Assembly: GCA_050747825.1 (NCBI GenBank)
Contig: JBOGJG010000448.1
Location: forward strand, 1-53,202
DNA: 53,202 bases
Source of the DNA: JBOGJG01 sp050747825
GTDB lineage: Bacteria; Acidobacteriota; UBA6911; RPQK01; JBOGJG01
Reading direction: 5' to 3'
The translations under genes were made by a program, and so were the position numbers. Positions within the stretch are counted from its first letter, which is position 1, and the number at the start of each line of letters is the position of its first letter. The notes beneath the pieces were generated by a model. It made no database searches. It was not told the DNA's origin and worked only from the letters and a program-made list of their open reading frames with translations. Shown here piece by piece: positions 17,662-26,017 of this stretch.

Positions 17662-18893
17662 GCGCGCAGCTCGAGAACGGGCTGAAACTCCTGGTTTCGG
17701 AAAGTCCGAGGGTTCCTCTGGTTTCGGTCAATGCTTTCGTTCTGTCCGGCGCCGATCAGAATCCGCTCGAGTCTCCGGGGCTGGCTTCTCTGACCTCGCG
17801 CCTGCTGGATGAAGGTACGGAAGGCTTCAGCACTCACGAGATTGCGGAACTGCTTGAAAATGCCGCGGGCAGCCTGTCGATCTTCGGGCAGCGCGAGCTG
17901 ACGGGAATCTCACTGCTCTTAAAGTCGTCTGATCTGGAACTGGGTCTTGAACTGCTCTCGGAGATCGTGTGCCGCCCGCTTTTCCCCGAAGATCGGTTCC
18001 AGTTGGAGCGCAAAAATGTCCTCAACAATCTGCAAGCCATGGCCGATGATCCTCAGACCGTGGCCAGCCAGCTATTAAATGCCGAGATCTACCGGGCAAC
18101 CCCCCTTCAATTTCCCACTCTGGGGACCCTGGAGATCATTCACAGTCTGGCTGTTGATGACGTGAAACAGTTTCACGCTCTTAAGTACGCGCCCCAGAAC
18201 ACACTCGTGGTGGTAGTCGGTGATATTCGCTCCTCCCAGGTGGAAGCTCTGATCGGCCAGCGCTTTGGCGGCTGGCATAACCCGCAGTATTTTCGTTCCC
18301 AAGTGGGCGCGCTGACACGGCAGCATCAGCCGGTCTTTCGCGAGCACATTATGGATAAGGAGCAGGTGAACATTTATCTGGGTCACCTGGGTATAACCCG
18401 CAACAATCCAGATTACTATGCGCTCCAGGTTATGGACGTCATCCTGGGCGGAGGGCCTGGGTTCACCAGCCGCATTCCCCAGCGGCTTCGGGACGATCAG
18501 GGTCTGGCTTATACGACCTTTAGCGATATCTGCGGGTCAAGCGGGCTGTACCCGGGCCGTTTTGTGGCCTTTATCAGCACCTCCTCTGAAAATCGCGAAA
18601 AGGCCCTTCAGGGGTTGATCAGGGAAATCGGCAGCCTCATCGAGCACGGGATTACTGAGGATGAATTGGCTCTGGCTCAGGATTTCTTGACCGGCAGTTT
18701 TGTCTTTGACCTGCAGTCCAACGCCAGCGTAGCCCGTTTCCTGCTGGCCAGCGAGATATTCGGTCTGGGAGCCGACTACCTCGAGCGCTACCCTGAAATG
18801 ATCCAAAGTGTCGGCCGGAAGGATGTGCAACGAGTTGCCCGCCATTATTTGGATACGATAAACTACACGACTGTGGTTGTTGGTCCTCGCTGA
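17619..18893 (+). CDS. M16-family protein, inactive partner subunit
   Basis: A 424-residue M16B-type protein whose zinc motif position reads SLTSR (residues 57-61, GLASLTSRLLDEGTEG) in place of HxxEH, so it is presumed non-catalytic. It keeps the second-lobe features (GGGPGFTSRIPQRLRDDQGL), the region that forms the substrate-binding Arg/Tyr pair in inactive partners. I chose the ATG at 17619 with GGAAAGAGG upstream. A TTG at 17577 would add 14 residues from within the inverted repeat. Residues about 4-15 (QKRKTQDLTPTR) are encoded by the right arm of that repeat. It is co-transcribed with the catalytic gene and its stop overlaps the lipoprotein ATG. Confidence 0.88.
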   Translation: MSRQKRKTQDLTPTRAQLENGLKLLVSESPRVPLVSVNAFVLSGADQNPLESPGLASLTSRLLDEGTEGFSTHEIAELLENAAGSLSIFGQRELTGISLLLKSSDLELGLELLSEIVCRPLFPEDRFQLERKNVLNNLQAMADDPQTVASQLLNAEIYRATPLQFPTLGTLEIIHSLAVDDVKQFHALKYAPQNTLVVVVGDIRSSQVEALIGQRFGGWHNPQYFRSQVGALTRQHQPVFREHIMDKEQVNIYLGHLGITRNNPDYYALQVMDVILGGGPGFTSRIPQRLRDDQGLAYTTFSDICGSSGLYPGRFVAFISTSSENREKALQGLIREIGSLIEHGITEDELALAQDFLTGSFVFDLQSNASVARFLLASEIFGLGADYLERYPEMIQSVGRKDVQRVARHYLDTINYTTVVVGPR

Positions 18894-19675
18894 TGAATCG
18901 TCCACTGCTCCACGTCATGCTTTCTATTTTGCTGATCCTTGGAGTGGCCGCTTGCGGAAGAAGGCCGCCACCGCCGGCTCCGCCAGCCGATACGACTCCA
19001 CCCACTGTGCCCCCTCCTGGGGAACCCGGAGCCGCCGCTCCCAGCCTCGACCTGCGCGTTGAGCCCCAGGTCATTCGCAGAGGAGAATCCGCGCTTCTGT
19101 CGTGGGATTCCGAAAACAGCCAGCAGGTCTTTATCGATCACAACATTGGATCGGTAGGCACTTCAGGCAGGATCAAATTTTTCCCGGAAGAGACCACCAC
19201 TTACCAGGTGTCGGCCACAGGACCGGGGGGGAGAGTCGATAAGTCAGTCACCATTGAGGTGCTGACGGACGGGGGGGACGCGGGCGTCCTCGAGGAAGAT
19301 CTGCGTGACCAGCCCATTGCCGAAAGATTCAATTATTTCGTCAAACCTGTTTTTTTTAACTTTGACAGCGCCGGATTGAGCGAGGAAGCCAAGTTAACCC
19401 TGGGGGGAAACATCCGATGGCTGCAGCAGCCTGAAAATGCCAACTTGAGATTCGTTCTGGAGGGACACTGTGACCAGCGCGGGACCGATGAGTACAACCT
19501 CTCACTGGGGGATAAAAGAACCCGGGTGGTCCGGGAGTACCTGATCGATAACGGCATCGATCCCTCCAGAATCAGCACCGTCAGCCTGGGAGAAGAGCAG
19601 CCTTTTGAACAGGCTGACACCGAAGAGGCCCATGCGCTGAACCGGCGGGTGCAGTTTGTGCTGGTTCAGGAATAG
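18893..19675 (+). CDS. Pal-like OmpA-family lipoprotein
   Basis: A 260-residue outer-membrane lipoprotein. The signal sequence ends in lipobox LGVAAC, with lipidated Cys21. A Pro-rich spacer (21-55) is followed by an Ig-like beta domain (about 55-125, LSWDSENSQQVFID). A C-terminal OmpA/Pal peptidoglycan-binding domain comes last (about 150-258; FNFDSAGLSEEAK, LEGHCDQRGTDEYNLSLGD, NRRVQFVL). It resembles Pal of the Tol-Pal system, but the extra beta domain is atypical and no tol genes are near. The ATG overlaps the M16 stop (TGATG), so it is translationally coupled. An envelope role together with the M16 pair is an inference from operon structure. Confidence 0.88.
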   Translation: MNRPLLHVMLSILLILGVAACGRRPPPPAPPADTTPPTVPPPGEPGAAAPSLDLRVEPQVIRRGESALLSWDSENSQQVFIDHNIGSVGTSGRIKFFPEETTTYQVSATGPGGRVDKSVTIEVLTDGGDAGVLEEDLRDQPIAERFNYFVKPVFFNFDSAGLSEEAKLTLGGNIRWLQQPENANLRFVLEGHCDQRGTDEYNLSLGDKRTRVVREYLIDNGIDPSRISTVSLGEEQPFEQADTEEAHALNRRVQFVLVQE

Positions 19676-19680
19676 ACATC

Positions 19681-20331
19681 ATGTTTGAAGCGAAAAGATC
19701 TGAAAAATCGAGGCTTCTCTGGAAAGTTTTTCCCTTGGCCATCGTTGTCTTTGGGATCGTGGTGGCGCTCGCCGTCTACCTCTCGTCCCGTGGACCGGAC
19801 CTCACTGCTGAAGTCAGCGGCATGATGCATGAAGGCGATCCATATTTTGACTGGTACAGCCAATATGTGGAGCTGAGAGATCCCAAGCTTCAGATGGCCA
19901 CCAATTTTGCCGGCGGCCGGATGGTGATCTTTTCCGGGATCATCGACAACGATGGTGAAAGGGCCCTGGACGCCGTCGAAATCAAACTGGTCTTTTTCAA
20001 CTACGATCAGCCGGTATACGAAACGGCGCGAGTTCCGATCCGTCCCGAAAGGGAAGCCCGCACCCCTCCCATCCGGCCCTTTCAGGAACGGGGCTTTACC
20101 TTCTATATAGAGGCACTGCCCGAAGGCTGGGGCTCCAATCAAGCGGAAATGTCGATCAGCGGGTTTCGGTTTGCAGGAGAGGCTGAGGGAGCTGCGCTCG
20201 GCCGCTCCTTTAAAGTCGCGGCTCGTATACAGTCGCAGTCGCCGACGCCACTTAGCCGAGCCACGATTGTAAAGGAGCGGCCAGGCCGGACAACACAGAG
20301 TTTCCTACTTCAGTTTCTGTGGCAGGCTTAG
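19681..20331 (+). CDS. Membrane-anchored DUF2393-like protein
   Basis: A 216-residue protein with one N-terminal membrane helix (VFPLAIVVFGIVVALAVYL, about 17-35) and a periplasmic or cytoplasmic beta-rich domain (VIFSGIIDNDGERALDAVEI, KLVFFNYDQPVYETARVPI). The homologous core appears to end at about SISGFRF (residue 163). The last ~50 residues are Arg/Ser-rich, and the final 80 bases run antisense into the radical SAM gene, so the tail may be an extension caused by loss of the original stop. The ATG at 19681 lies 5 bases after the lipoprotein stop, as the last gene of the M16-M16-lipoprotein operon. The DUF assignment is from memory of the family pattern and is moderate. Confidence 0.7.
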   Translation: MFEAKRSEKSRLLWKVFPLAIVVFGIVVALAVYLSSRGPDLTAEVSGMMHEGDPYFDWYSQYVELRDPKLQMATNFAGGRMVIFSGIIDNDGERALDAVEIKLVFFNYDQPVYETARVPIRPEREARTPPIRPFQERGFTFYIEALPEGWGSNQAEMSISGFRFAGEAEGAALGRSFKVAARIQSQSPTPLSRATIVKERPGRTTQSFLLQFLWQA

Positions 20332-21409
20332 TCCCAAAAACCTTCTCCCAAACGTTCGAGTTTTCCATACAGGTATACACCGGTGTGTTGGCTGATGCGG
20401 CTTGAATCCAGCCCAAGATCTTCTGATACATCTCCACGCGGGTGGGTTTGAAATAGCGCATCTTGCCGTCGGCCGTAGGCACTAACTCGCCCAGAGGAAG
20501 CCGGCTGTTGGGGAAGCGCTCCTTCATGACGTCTTTAAGCTCAGGGCTCATCCGCAGGGCTCCCAGAGAAATCCAGGAAAGGGAAGCAGGCGGAATCCTG
20601 TCAAAAATCTCTTCGACTAAAGCCCTGTAATCGGCTTCCCAATCCGGATAATGGATCAAAGGGTCGAGGTGAAAAGCCACGGGGTAACCCGCCAGAACGC
20701 ATTTTTCCGCTGCTCGCAAGCGCTCATCGATGCTGGCTGTCTTATGCTCTTCGTGCTCCTGGATAAACCGCGGATTAATGGACCAGGAGACGACTGTCCT
20801 GCGCCGATGGTCCAGCTGCAGCAGATTTTCCACGCAATCGGACTTGGTCTTGAATTCCAGCACGGCATTTTCCTGACAGGCGAAAAATTCCACCAGGGGT
20901 ACGCTGATTCGCGTCAGGAGGTCCAGAGCGAGGCTGTCGGCCAGTTCTCCTGTACCGATGCGCAGGGAATCTCCCGGTCTCGCCTCCAAAACGGCCGCCA
21001 ACTCCTTCAGAAGGTCATCAATGTTGGCGTAAACGACCATGTAAGGCATGTTGAGGTAGGCCTGGAGGTAGCAGTAGCTGCACTCCATGTGGCAATTACT
21101 GGCGTAATTGATCACAAAGTAGTTGCAGCAAACGTTGCGAAGGCTGCCGCGCGTCTGGGCGGCAGGACAAGACTTGAAGAATTGACCCTTATGCCGCGCC
21201 AGTATCAGGTGTTTCTTACCACTGGCAATGCTGGGATTCCGCCGCTTCGCTTCCTCCAGCAGGTCTTCGGCGGAGTCGATCACTTCCCAAGGTACTTCGG
21301 GCAACCGGCTGATGACATTGCGGCTGATTCCCGAGTCCCGGACTGCGCGTTCCAAATAGATCCGTTCCGGCCTGTAATGTCTCACACCTCTAAATTTAAC
21401 ATCCCCCAT
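20252..21409 (-). CDS. Spore photoproduct lyase family radical SAM protein
   Basis: A 385-residue radical SAM enzyme. The cluster motif is CHMECSYC (C106, C110, C113), with the CxxxCxxC spacing of spore photoproduct lyase, preceded by FKSCPAA and NVCCNYFVINYASN. LRIGTGELADSLALD, AFHLDPLIHYPDW and SWISLGALRMSPEL are further SPL-family blocks. Family knowledge: SplB repairs 5-thyminyl-5,6-dihydrothymine in spores, but non-sporulating bacteria carry homologues of unknown substrate. I could not place the catalytic H-donor Cys (C141 in B. subtilis) with confidence. It starts directly after the stop of the ParB-like gene (TAAATG), so the two are one operon. Its 3' end overlaps the convergent DUF2393-like gene by 80 bases. 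Confidence 0.85.
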   Translation of the reverse strand: MGDVKFRGVRHYRPERIYLERAVRDSGISRNVISRLPEVPWEVIDSAEDLLEEAKRRNPSIASGKKHLILARHKGQFFKSCPAAQTRGSLRNVCCNYFVINYASNCHMECSYCYLQAYLNMPYMVVYANIDDLLKELAAVLEARPGDSLRIGTGELADSLALDLLTRISVPLVEFFACQENAVLEFKTKSDCVENLLQLDHRRRTVVSWSINPRFIQEHEEHKTASIDERLRAAEKCVLAGYPVAFHLDPLIHYPDWEADYRALVEEIFDRIPPASLSWISLGALRMSPELKDVMKERFPNSRLPLGELVPTADGKMRYFKPTRVEMYQKILGWIQAASANTPVYTCMENSNVWEKVFGTKPATETEVGNSVLSGLAAPLQSWLG

Positions 21410-22372
21410 TTAGAGCAGTTTAAAAATCTCGACCAATTCCGGCCGGCCGGAGATCTCTTTCAGCTTATCGGCTGCACGTCCAAGCTCTTGTGGCGTTTGA
21501 AAAGAGAAGGAGACTGAAAGCCGGTCCCCTTCGAAAAAACGCGGCGCCTGGAAGTGAATCTCGGGAGGAATCTTGAGGTCTGACTTCAACCTGCTAAAGC
21601 GCTCTTCATAGCGGCCCAGGGTTGGATAACGCAGGCGACGCAAATAGTCCAGGATTTTTTGAAACTGCTCCGGAGCCGGCAGGCGATCGTCGTTTTCAAT
21701 CTCGGAAATGCCGTCAGTGGACCAGATCTCTGGCACAGAGCGGCGATTGCCGGAGGGGCCGCGCAGCTCGTCCAGGAGAGCAAAAAGCTCCTTCTGCCTG
21801 TTTCTTCCAAGCTGATAACGCGAAATCCGATCCAGTATGAGCGCTTGTTCCTCTCCTCCCCAGGCAGCCAGCTTCAAAGCAATCTCCAATTCCAGAGACT
21901 CCGCCAGCCGGCGCTGAATGGACTCTGGAAGCCGCGCTATCTCCAGATACTGCTGTAAATGGAAACGATCGGGCCGGATTTCCAGCAGGGGCAGAAATTC
22001 TTCAATCAGTTGCTCCTGCTCAAAGCCGAATCGGTTCTTTAATTGTTGCAAAGCCACGGCCTTCTCCAGAGGGTGCAGGGCACGGGTGGTCAGATTCTCG
22101 AAAAGAGCCTGCAGAAAAAGCTCTCGCTCGGATTCGCCCTCCCGTATGATCGCCGGAAGATCCTGTATCTCCAGTTCCCTGGCTGCTTCGTATCTTCGAA
22201 ATCCATTGACGATGCGAAATCCGCCTGGCTTTCGCTGGAGTTGCAATGGCGATAAAATCCCGGCATTTCGGATGGACACCAGGAGCGCGGCTTTGGACAA
22301 CCAGGGAAAACGGATGGCAAAGATTCGATCGCCGGCGTCGATTTTATCGATCTTGATGGTCTGGAGAAGCAA
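21410..22372 (-). CDS. ParB/sulfiredoxin-like N-terminal domain protein
   Basis: A 320-residue protein. Residues about 1-115 form a ParB-N domain: LVSIRNAGILSPLQLQRKPG, then GFRIVNGFRRYEAARELEIQ, then FENLTTRALHPLEKAVALQQ. The last blocks correspond to the CTP-binding and ENLxRxxLxPxExA motifs of ParB. A helical region (120-200) could be an HTH-like middle domain. The C-terminal ~100 residues are unlike ParB dimer domains. The start is a TTG at 22372 and its ribosome site is weak. No parA is adjacent, and it is paired with the radical SAM gene instead. It is not the chromosome-partitioning ParB by context. A DNA-binding or nuclease-like accessory role is possible. Confidence 0.72.
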   Translation of the reverse strand: MLLQTIKIDKIDAGDRIFAIRFPWLSKAALLVSIRNAGILSPLQLQRKPGGFRIVNGFRRYEAARELEIQDLPAIIREGESERELFLQALFENLTTRALHPLEKAVALQQLKNRFGFEQEQLIEEFLPLLEIRPDRFHLQQYLEIARLPESIQRRLAESLELEIALKLAAWGGEEQALILDRISRYQLGRNRQKELFALLDELRGPSGNRRSVPEIWSTDGISEIENDDRLPAPEQFQKILDYLRRLRYPTLGRYEERFSRLKSDLKIPPEIHFQAPRFFEGDRLSVSFSFQTPQELGRAADKLKEISGRPELVEIFKLL

Positions 22373-22420
22373 CCTTGCTAGAATACTCCCATCTGAATTA
22401 AGTGCAAATGGAAAGGAAGA

Positions 22421-22468
22421 TTGAAGATTCCTGCAAGAATGTGATAATTTCGCATCTATACTGCGAAA
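22421..22468 (+). promoter_or_regulatory. Candidate promoter and 7-bp palindrome before the TPR gene
   Basis: TTGAAG at 22421-22426 and an extended -10 TGTGATAAT ending at 22448 are 16 bases apart. A palindrome TTTCGCA/TGCGAAA (22448-22454, 22462-22468) covers the predicted transcription start and could be an operator or 5' hairpin. This was read by eye only. Confidence 0.5.
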
Positions 22469-22539
22469 GTCTTCTAAGCAGGAAGAGTTCCAGGCAAGAT
22501 ATTAAAACTTATTGGATAAAATGGAGGTCAACCATCGTA

Positions 22540-23550
22540 ATGAGCGCCCTTAGAATAATTTCCCTCGTCGTAGCGCTGATGATTGCGCTTCCTGCCTTCG
22601 GATTTGCGCAGGCGGAGCCTACTCAGGAAGCACAACCCGAATACACGGCTGAGGAGTACGAAGCCTATCAGCAAGCAGTGAGCGCTGAACCAGGAGCCAG
22701 AGAGGATACCATCCTGGCTTTCATTCAAGCCAACCCGCAGTCAGCCCTGAATCAGTATGCGATCGGAGAATACAATCAGCTTCTAAACACATACTCGGAG
22801 CAGGGCCAATGGCAGAACCTGGCCCAGGCGTCTGACAAGTTGCTGGCAGCCGATGCTCAAAACGTTGCCGCCCTTTACTTCGGCACCCTGGCAAATTACC
22901 AGCTTCAGCAGTATGACAAGGCTATAGAGTATGGTGAAAAGCTCAGTTCGCTGAAGCCAGACGTGATCAATGCCTTCATGATGGCGATGTCCTATCGCGC
23001 CTTGAAGAACCATGAGAAGTATAACGAATGGGGCGAGAAGGCTATCGCGACGACCCAGCCTGCCGAGCACTACTTCATGATCCCCGAGTTCATGAACATC
23101 TACAACCAGGCGCAGAACTGGAACAAGGCGGCTGATTATGCTCAGAAAACTCTGGATATCCTGGCCGCCGTTGAGCGGCCTGCCAGCAGTTCCGAGCAAG
23201 AGTGGAATCAGTACCTCAATCAGCAGAGTGGCGTTGCTCACGCTATCCTGGGCAAAAGAGCTTTCGATGCGGGAAGATGGACGACCGCTATTTCCAATTA
23301 TGACAAGGCTGTTGGCTTTCTGTCCGGCAATGGCGCTTTCAAATCGGAAGCTTACTTCCACATCGCTATGGCCCAGTGGAAGCTCAACCAGATCGACCGT
23401 GCCATGAAATCATTTGCGATCAGCTCGGTCCAGGCTAGCGCTCCGCACGCCAAGCAAAGCCGTCAGTACCTGGAGACGCTTTATAAGAGCACTCACAACG
23501 GCGCCCTGGACGGTCTCGACGAGTTTATCAACGGCGCCACCGGCCGCTGA
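22540..23550 (+). CDS. Secreted tetratricopeptide-repeat protein
   Basis: A 336-residue exported protein. The signal peptide is MSALRIISLVVALMIALPAFG, with cleavage near FAQAE. The mature part has TPR-like helical pairs: LAQASDKLLAADAQNVAALY, LQQYDKAIEYGEKLSSLKPD, WNKAADYAQKTLDI, GRWTTAISNYDKAVGFL and AYFHIAMAQWKLNQIDRA. I chose the ATG at 22540 because it gives a clean signal peptide and GGAGGT lies at 22523-22528. Upstream in-frame codons are the leader region. It probably acts in the periplasm as a binding scaffold. It stands alone between the divergent ParB-like gene and uvrD. Confidence 0.85.
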   Translation: MSALRIISLVVALMIALPAFGFAQAEPTQEAQPEYTAEEYEAYQQAVSAEPGAREDTILAFIQANPQSALNQYAIGEYNQLLNTYSEQGQWQNLAQASDKLLAADAQNVAALYFGTLANYQLQQYDKAIEYGEKLSSLKPDVINAFMMAMSYRALKNHEKYNEWGEKAIATTQPAEHYFMIPEFMNIYNQAQNWNKAADYAQKTLDILAAVERPASSSEQEWNQYLNQQSGVAHAILGKRAFDAGRWTTAISNYDKAVGFLSGNGAFKSEAYFHIAMAQWKLNQIDRAMKSFAISSVQASAPHAKQSRQYLETLYKSTHNGALDGLDEFINGATGR

Positions 23551-23567
23551 TTTATCGCGATTTCTTC

Positions 23568-23640
23568 GGTCTCATGTTGTCGTGCTTTCGTGATATCTTG
23601 AGGTTTTCTGAGTATTTCGAAAGCACGGCAGCATGAGACC
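23568..23640. repeat. 23-bp inverted repeat over the uvrD start codon
   Basis: Arms at 23568-23590 and 23618-23640 (GGTCTCATG..CGTGCTTTCG and its complement) match with two mismatches around a 27-base spacer. The right arm contains the helicase ATG at 23633. In RNA it would hide the start codon. In DNA it could be an operator or a transposed palindrome. Confidence 0.88.
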
Positions 23641-25855
23641 CGCTTCCTCCACCGATTACCTGCACCAGCTCAATGAACAGCAATTTTTCGCCGTCACGCA
23701 CGCGGACGGCCCCATGCTCATCCTGGCTGGAGCGGGGAGCGGAAAAACCCGCACTCTGACCTACAAGATCGCTTACCTGATCGATCAGGGGATTTGCCGG
23801 CCCCAGGAGATCCTGGCCGTCACATTTACCAATAAAGCAGCGGACGAAATGAGGGAGCGCGCCGAACGCCTTCTCTCATCTTTGACGGCTGCCCCCCTGG
23901 TCTGCACGTTCCACTCGCTGGCCGTCCGCATCCTGCGCCGCTATGCCCAACTGCTCGGTTACCGTCCGGATTTTGCCATCTGCGACCAGGACGATCAGAA
24001 ACGCATCCTCAAGAATGTCTACACCGATCTGGGTGTGAGCGACAACGAGTTGCAAATCCGGCGGGTGCAGGCAACGATCAGCGCCGCCAAGAACAAGGGC
24101 TGGGGACCGGATGAGTTTCTAAACGGCTCCAGTGATTTTGATGCCCAGATGATTCATAAAATCTTCTCAACCTATCAGCGCTATCTTCGTCAATCCAGCG
24201 CCCTGGATTTTGATGATCTTCTCCTCCTGAGCGTGCAGTTGCTGTCCGAGCAGGCCGAAATCCGCCAACGATACAGCAACCGTTACCGGTACCTGCTTAT
24301 CGATGAGTACCAGGATACCAACGCGCCTCAATACGATCTGATCAAGAATCTCTCCTGCCTGCACCAGAACGTCAGCGCCGTCGGAGATGAGGATCAGTCG
24401 ATCTACGGCTTTCGAGGCGCCGACATCAGCAATATCCTGCGCTTTGAATCGGACTTTCCGGGGGCCCGCGTGGTCAAGCTGGAGCGCAACTATCGGTCTA
24501 CCCAAACCATTCTGGATGCCGCAACCGCCGTGGTCTCCCACAACACGCAACGTAAGGGCAAAGTCCTCTGGACAGATAAAGGCCGGGGAGAGCTGATCGA
24601 CCTGTACACGGCCGAAGATGCGAGAGAAGAGGCGCTCTACGTCTCTCACAAGATTTACCAGCACCTGCAAAAGGGAGAGTCGCACCTGGCAGTGCTCTAC
24701 CGGGCCAACTTCCAGTCACGCCAGTTCGAGGAAGCCTTGAGACGGCTTCAGATCTCATACCGCCTGATAGGCGGGGTCAGCTTCTATCATCGGAAGGAGA
24801 TCAAAGACGCTCTGGCCTATTTGCGGGTCGCTCAAAATCCTGAGGATACCGTCTCTCTGCTCAGGATCATCAACGAACCGGCGCGCAGAATCGGACGGGT
24901 TACGCTCGACCGCCTTCACCAGCGCATGCAGGAAGAGGAGATCAGCCTCTGGAAGGCTCTCACGCAAAGTGTGCAGGAAAACGTCTTTGCCGCCCGTACT
25001 CATCTGGTCTTGAGCAGTTTCTGCCAGATCATTGAGCAAGCGCAGGAGTTGCTGGAGTTGCCGCTGCACCTTTGCCTGGAGAAAGTTCTGGAAATCAGCG
25101 CTTATCGAAGCGCGCTCCAGAATGAAGATACGGCCCAGGCCGGTGATCGCACCCAAAACCTGGAGGAGCTTGTTTCAGTAGCCCGTGAGTACTCGGAGCA
25201 GGGCCAGAGCCTTCAAGATTTTCTGGACCACGCTGCCCTGCGCAGCGATGCGGACGATTATGACGAATCGGCGGCGGTCACCTTGATGACCGTGCACAAC
25301 GCCAAAGGACTGGAGTTCCCGGTTGTGTTCCTGGTGGGATGCGAGGAAGGGTTGTTCCCGCACAGCCGCTCAGTCGCCGAGGATGACATCGAAGAGGAGC
25401 GCCGGCTCTGCTACGTCGGCTTGACCCGCGCCCAAAAGAAGCTCTACCTGACATATTCGCGCAAGCGCCGCCAATATGGCCGCCAGTCAGATGAGCTCAA
25501 CAGGCCCAGCCGCTTCCTGGCGGAGATCCCACCGGATCTGCTCCAGGTGTTCGCTCCCAGACCGTCGATCCAATCAGCCCGCGCCCAAAGAGTCCGTACA
25601 CCTCGACCCTTCGCGGGAAAAACTCATAATTCGCCGGACAGCGTTCGAGAATTCCTGGATAATCTGGAAAGAAAGAAAACCGCCAACAATCAGGCTTTCG
25701 TCTCCGGAGCGACGATCGTGCACGACCAGTTCGGCCGCGGCCGAATCCTGCAGGTCCAGGAAACAGGCGATGATTTGAAGATCACCGTCCAGTTCCCGGG
25801 CATCGGGATCAAGAAGATGCTGCAGCGCTATGCCCGGCTGAAGCTGGTCCTTTAG
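23633..25855 (+). CDS. pcrA: UvrD/PcrA/Rep-type superfamily 1 DNA helicase
   Basis: ATP-dependent 3'-5' helicase of 740 residues. Motifs: Q (LNEQQFFAV), Walker A GAGSGKT at 33-39, Ia VTFTNKAADEMRERA, II YLLIDEYQDTN, III AVGDEDQSIYGFRGAD, IV LERNYRST, V MTVHNAKGLEFPVVF, and VI ERRLCYVGLTRAQKKLYL. The C-terminal ~60 residues (IVHDQFGRGRILQVQETGD) form the Tudor-like RNA polymerase-interaction domain found in PcrA/UvrD. The ATG at 23633 lies inside a long inverted repeat, and no strong ribosome site is visible before it. It acts in nucleotide excision and mismatch repair and in removing stalled polymerase. Whether it is UvrD or PcrA by name is a matter of lineage. Confidence 0.95.
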   Translation: MRPASSTDYLHQLNEQQFFAVTHADGPMLILAGAGSGKTRTLTYKIAYLIDQGICRPQEILAVTFTNKAADEMRERAERLLSSLTAAPLVCTFHSLAVRILRRYAQLLGYRPDFAICDQDDQKRILKNVYTDLGVSDNELQIRRVQATISAAKNKGWGPDEFLNGSSDFDAQMIHKIFSTYQRYLRQSSALDFDDLLLLSVQLLSEQAEIRQRYSNRYRYLLIDEYQDTNAPQYDLIKNLSCLHQNVSAVGDEDQSIYGFRGADISNILRFESDFPGARVVKLERNYRSTQTILDAATAVVSHNTQRKGKVLWTDKGRGELIDLYTAEDAREEALYVSHKIYQHLQKGESHLAVLYRANFQSRQFEEALRRLQISYRLIGGVSFYHRKEIKDALAYLRVAQNPEDTVSLLRIINEPARRIGRVTLDRLHQRMQEEEISLWKALTQSVQENVFAARTHLVLSSFCQIIEQAQELLELPLHLCLEKVLEISAYRSALQNEDTAQAGDRTQNLEELVSVAREYSEQGQSLQDFLDHAALRSDADDYDESAAVTLMTVHNAKGLEFPVVFLVGCEEGLFPHSRSVAEDDIEEERRLCYVGLTRAQKKLYLTYSRKRRQYGRQSDELNRPSRFLAEIPPDLLQVFAPRPSIQSARAQRVRTPRPFAGKTHNSPDSVREFLDNLERKKTANNQAFVSGATIVHDQFGRGRILQVQETGDDLKITVQFPGIGIKKMLQRYARLKLVL

Positions 25856-25906
25856 TTCTTTAGATCTTTGGTTCTTTTGGGCAAGGGCCCGCATAGACTC
25901 GGGGTA

Positions 25907-25929
25907 GGGAAGCCCTTACGGGCTTTCCC
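25907..25929 (+). terminator. Hairpin downstream of the helicase gene
   Basis: GGGAAGCCC (25907-25915), a TTAC loop and GGGCTTTCCC (25920-25929) form a strong stem 52 bases after the uvrD stop. No U-tract follows, so intrinsic termination is uncertain. It abuts the dispersed repeat copy at 25932. Confidence 0.5.
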
Positions 25930-25931
25930 TC

Positions 25932-26012
25932 CCACCGCCAAGAGCGGTGGCTTTACCGCGTGCCGCTGACCGGCTGATAGTGACCACTGACCGGTTCGAA
26001 GATGGTCAGCGG
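25932..26012 (+). repeat. Dispersed hairpin repeat, copy A
   Basis: It begins with hairpin CCACCGC-CAAGA-GCGGTGG, then CTTTACCGCGTGCCGCTGAC, CGGCTGAT, and short GACCACTGACCGG units. It ends at about GGTCAGCGG. The same order of blocks is found at 36975-37070 and inverted at 49092-49172. The right end meets the truncated symporter within about 6 bases. Confidence 0.85.
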
Positions 26013-26017
26013 GCGCC

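Noticed and set aside
20252..21409. Taking the SPL homologue as proof of a spore former
   Set aside because: SPL-family proteins occur in non-sporulating phyla, and no sporulation gene is in the window.
25980..26012. Possible tRNA T-loop (GGTTCGAAG)
   Set aside because: No cloverleaf fits. The string is part of the dispersed repeat.
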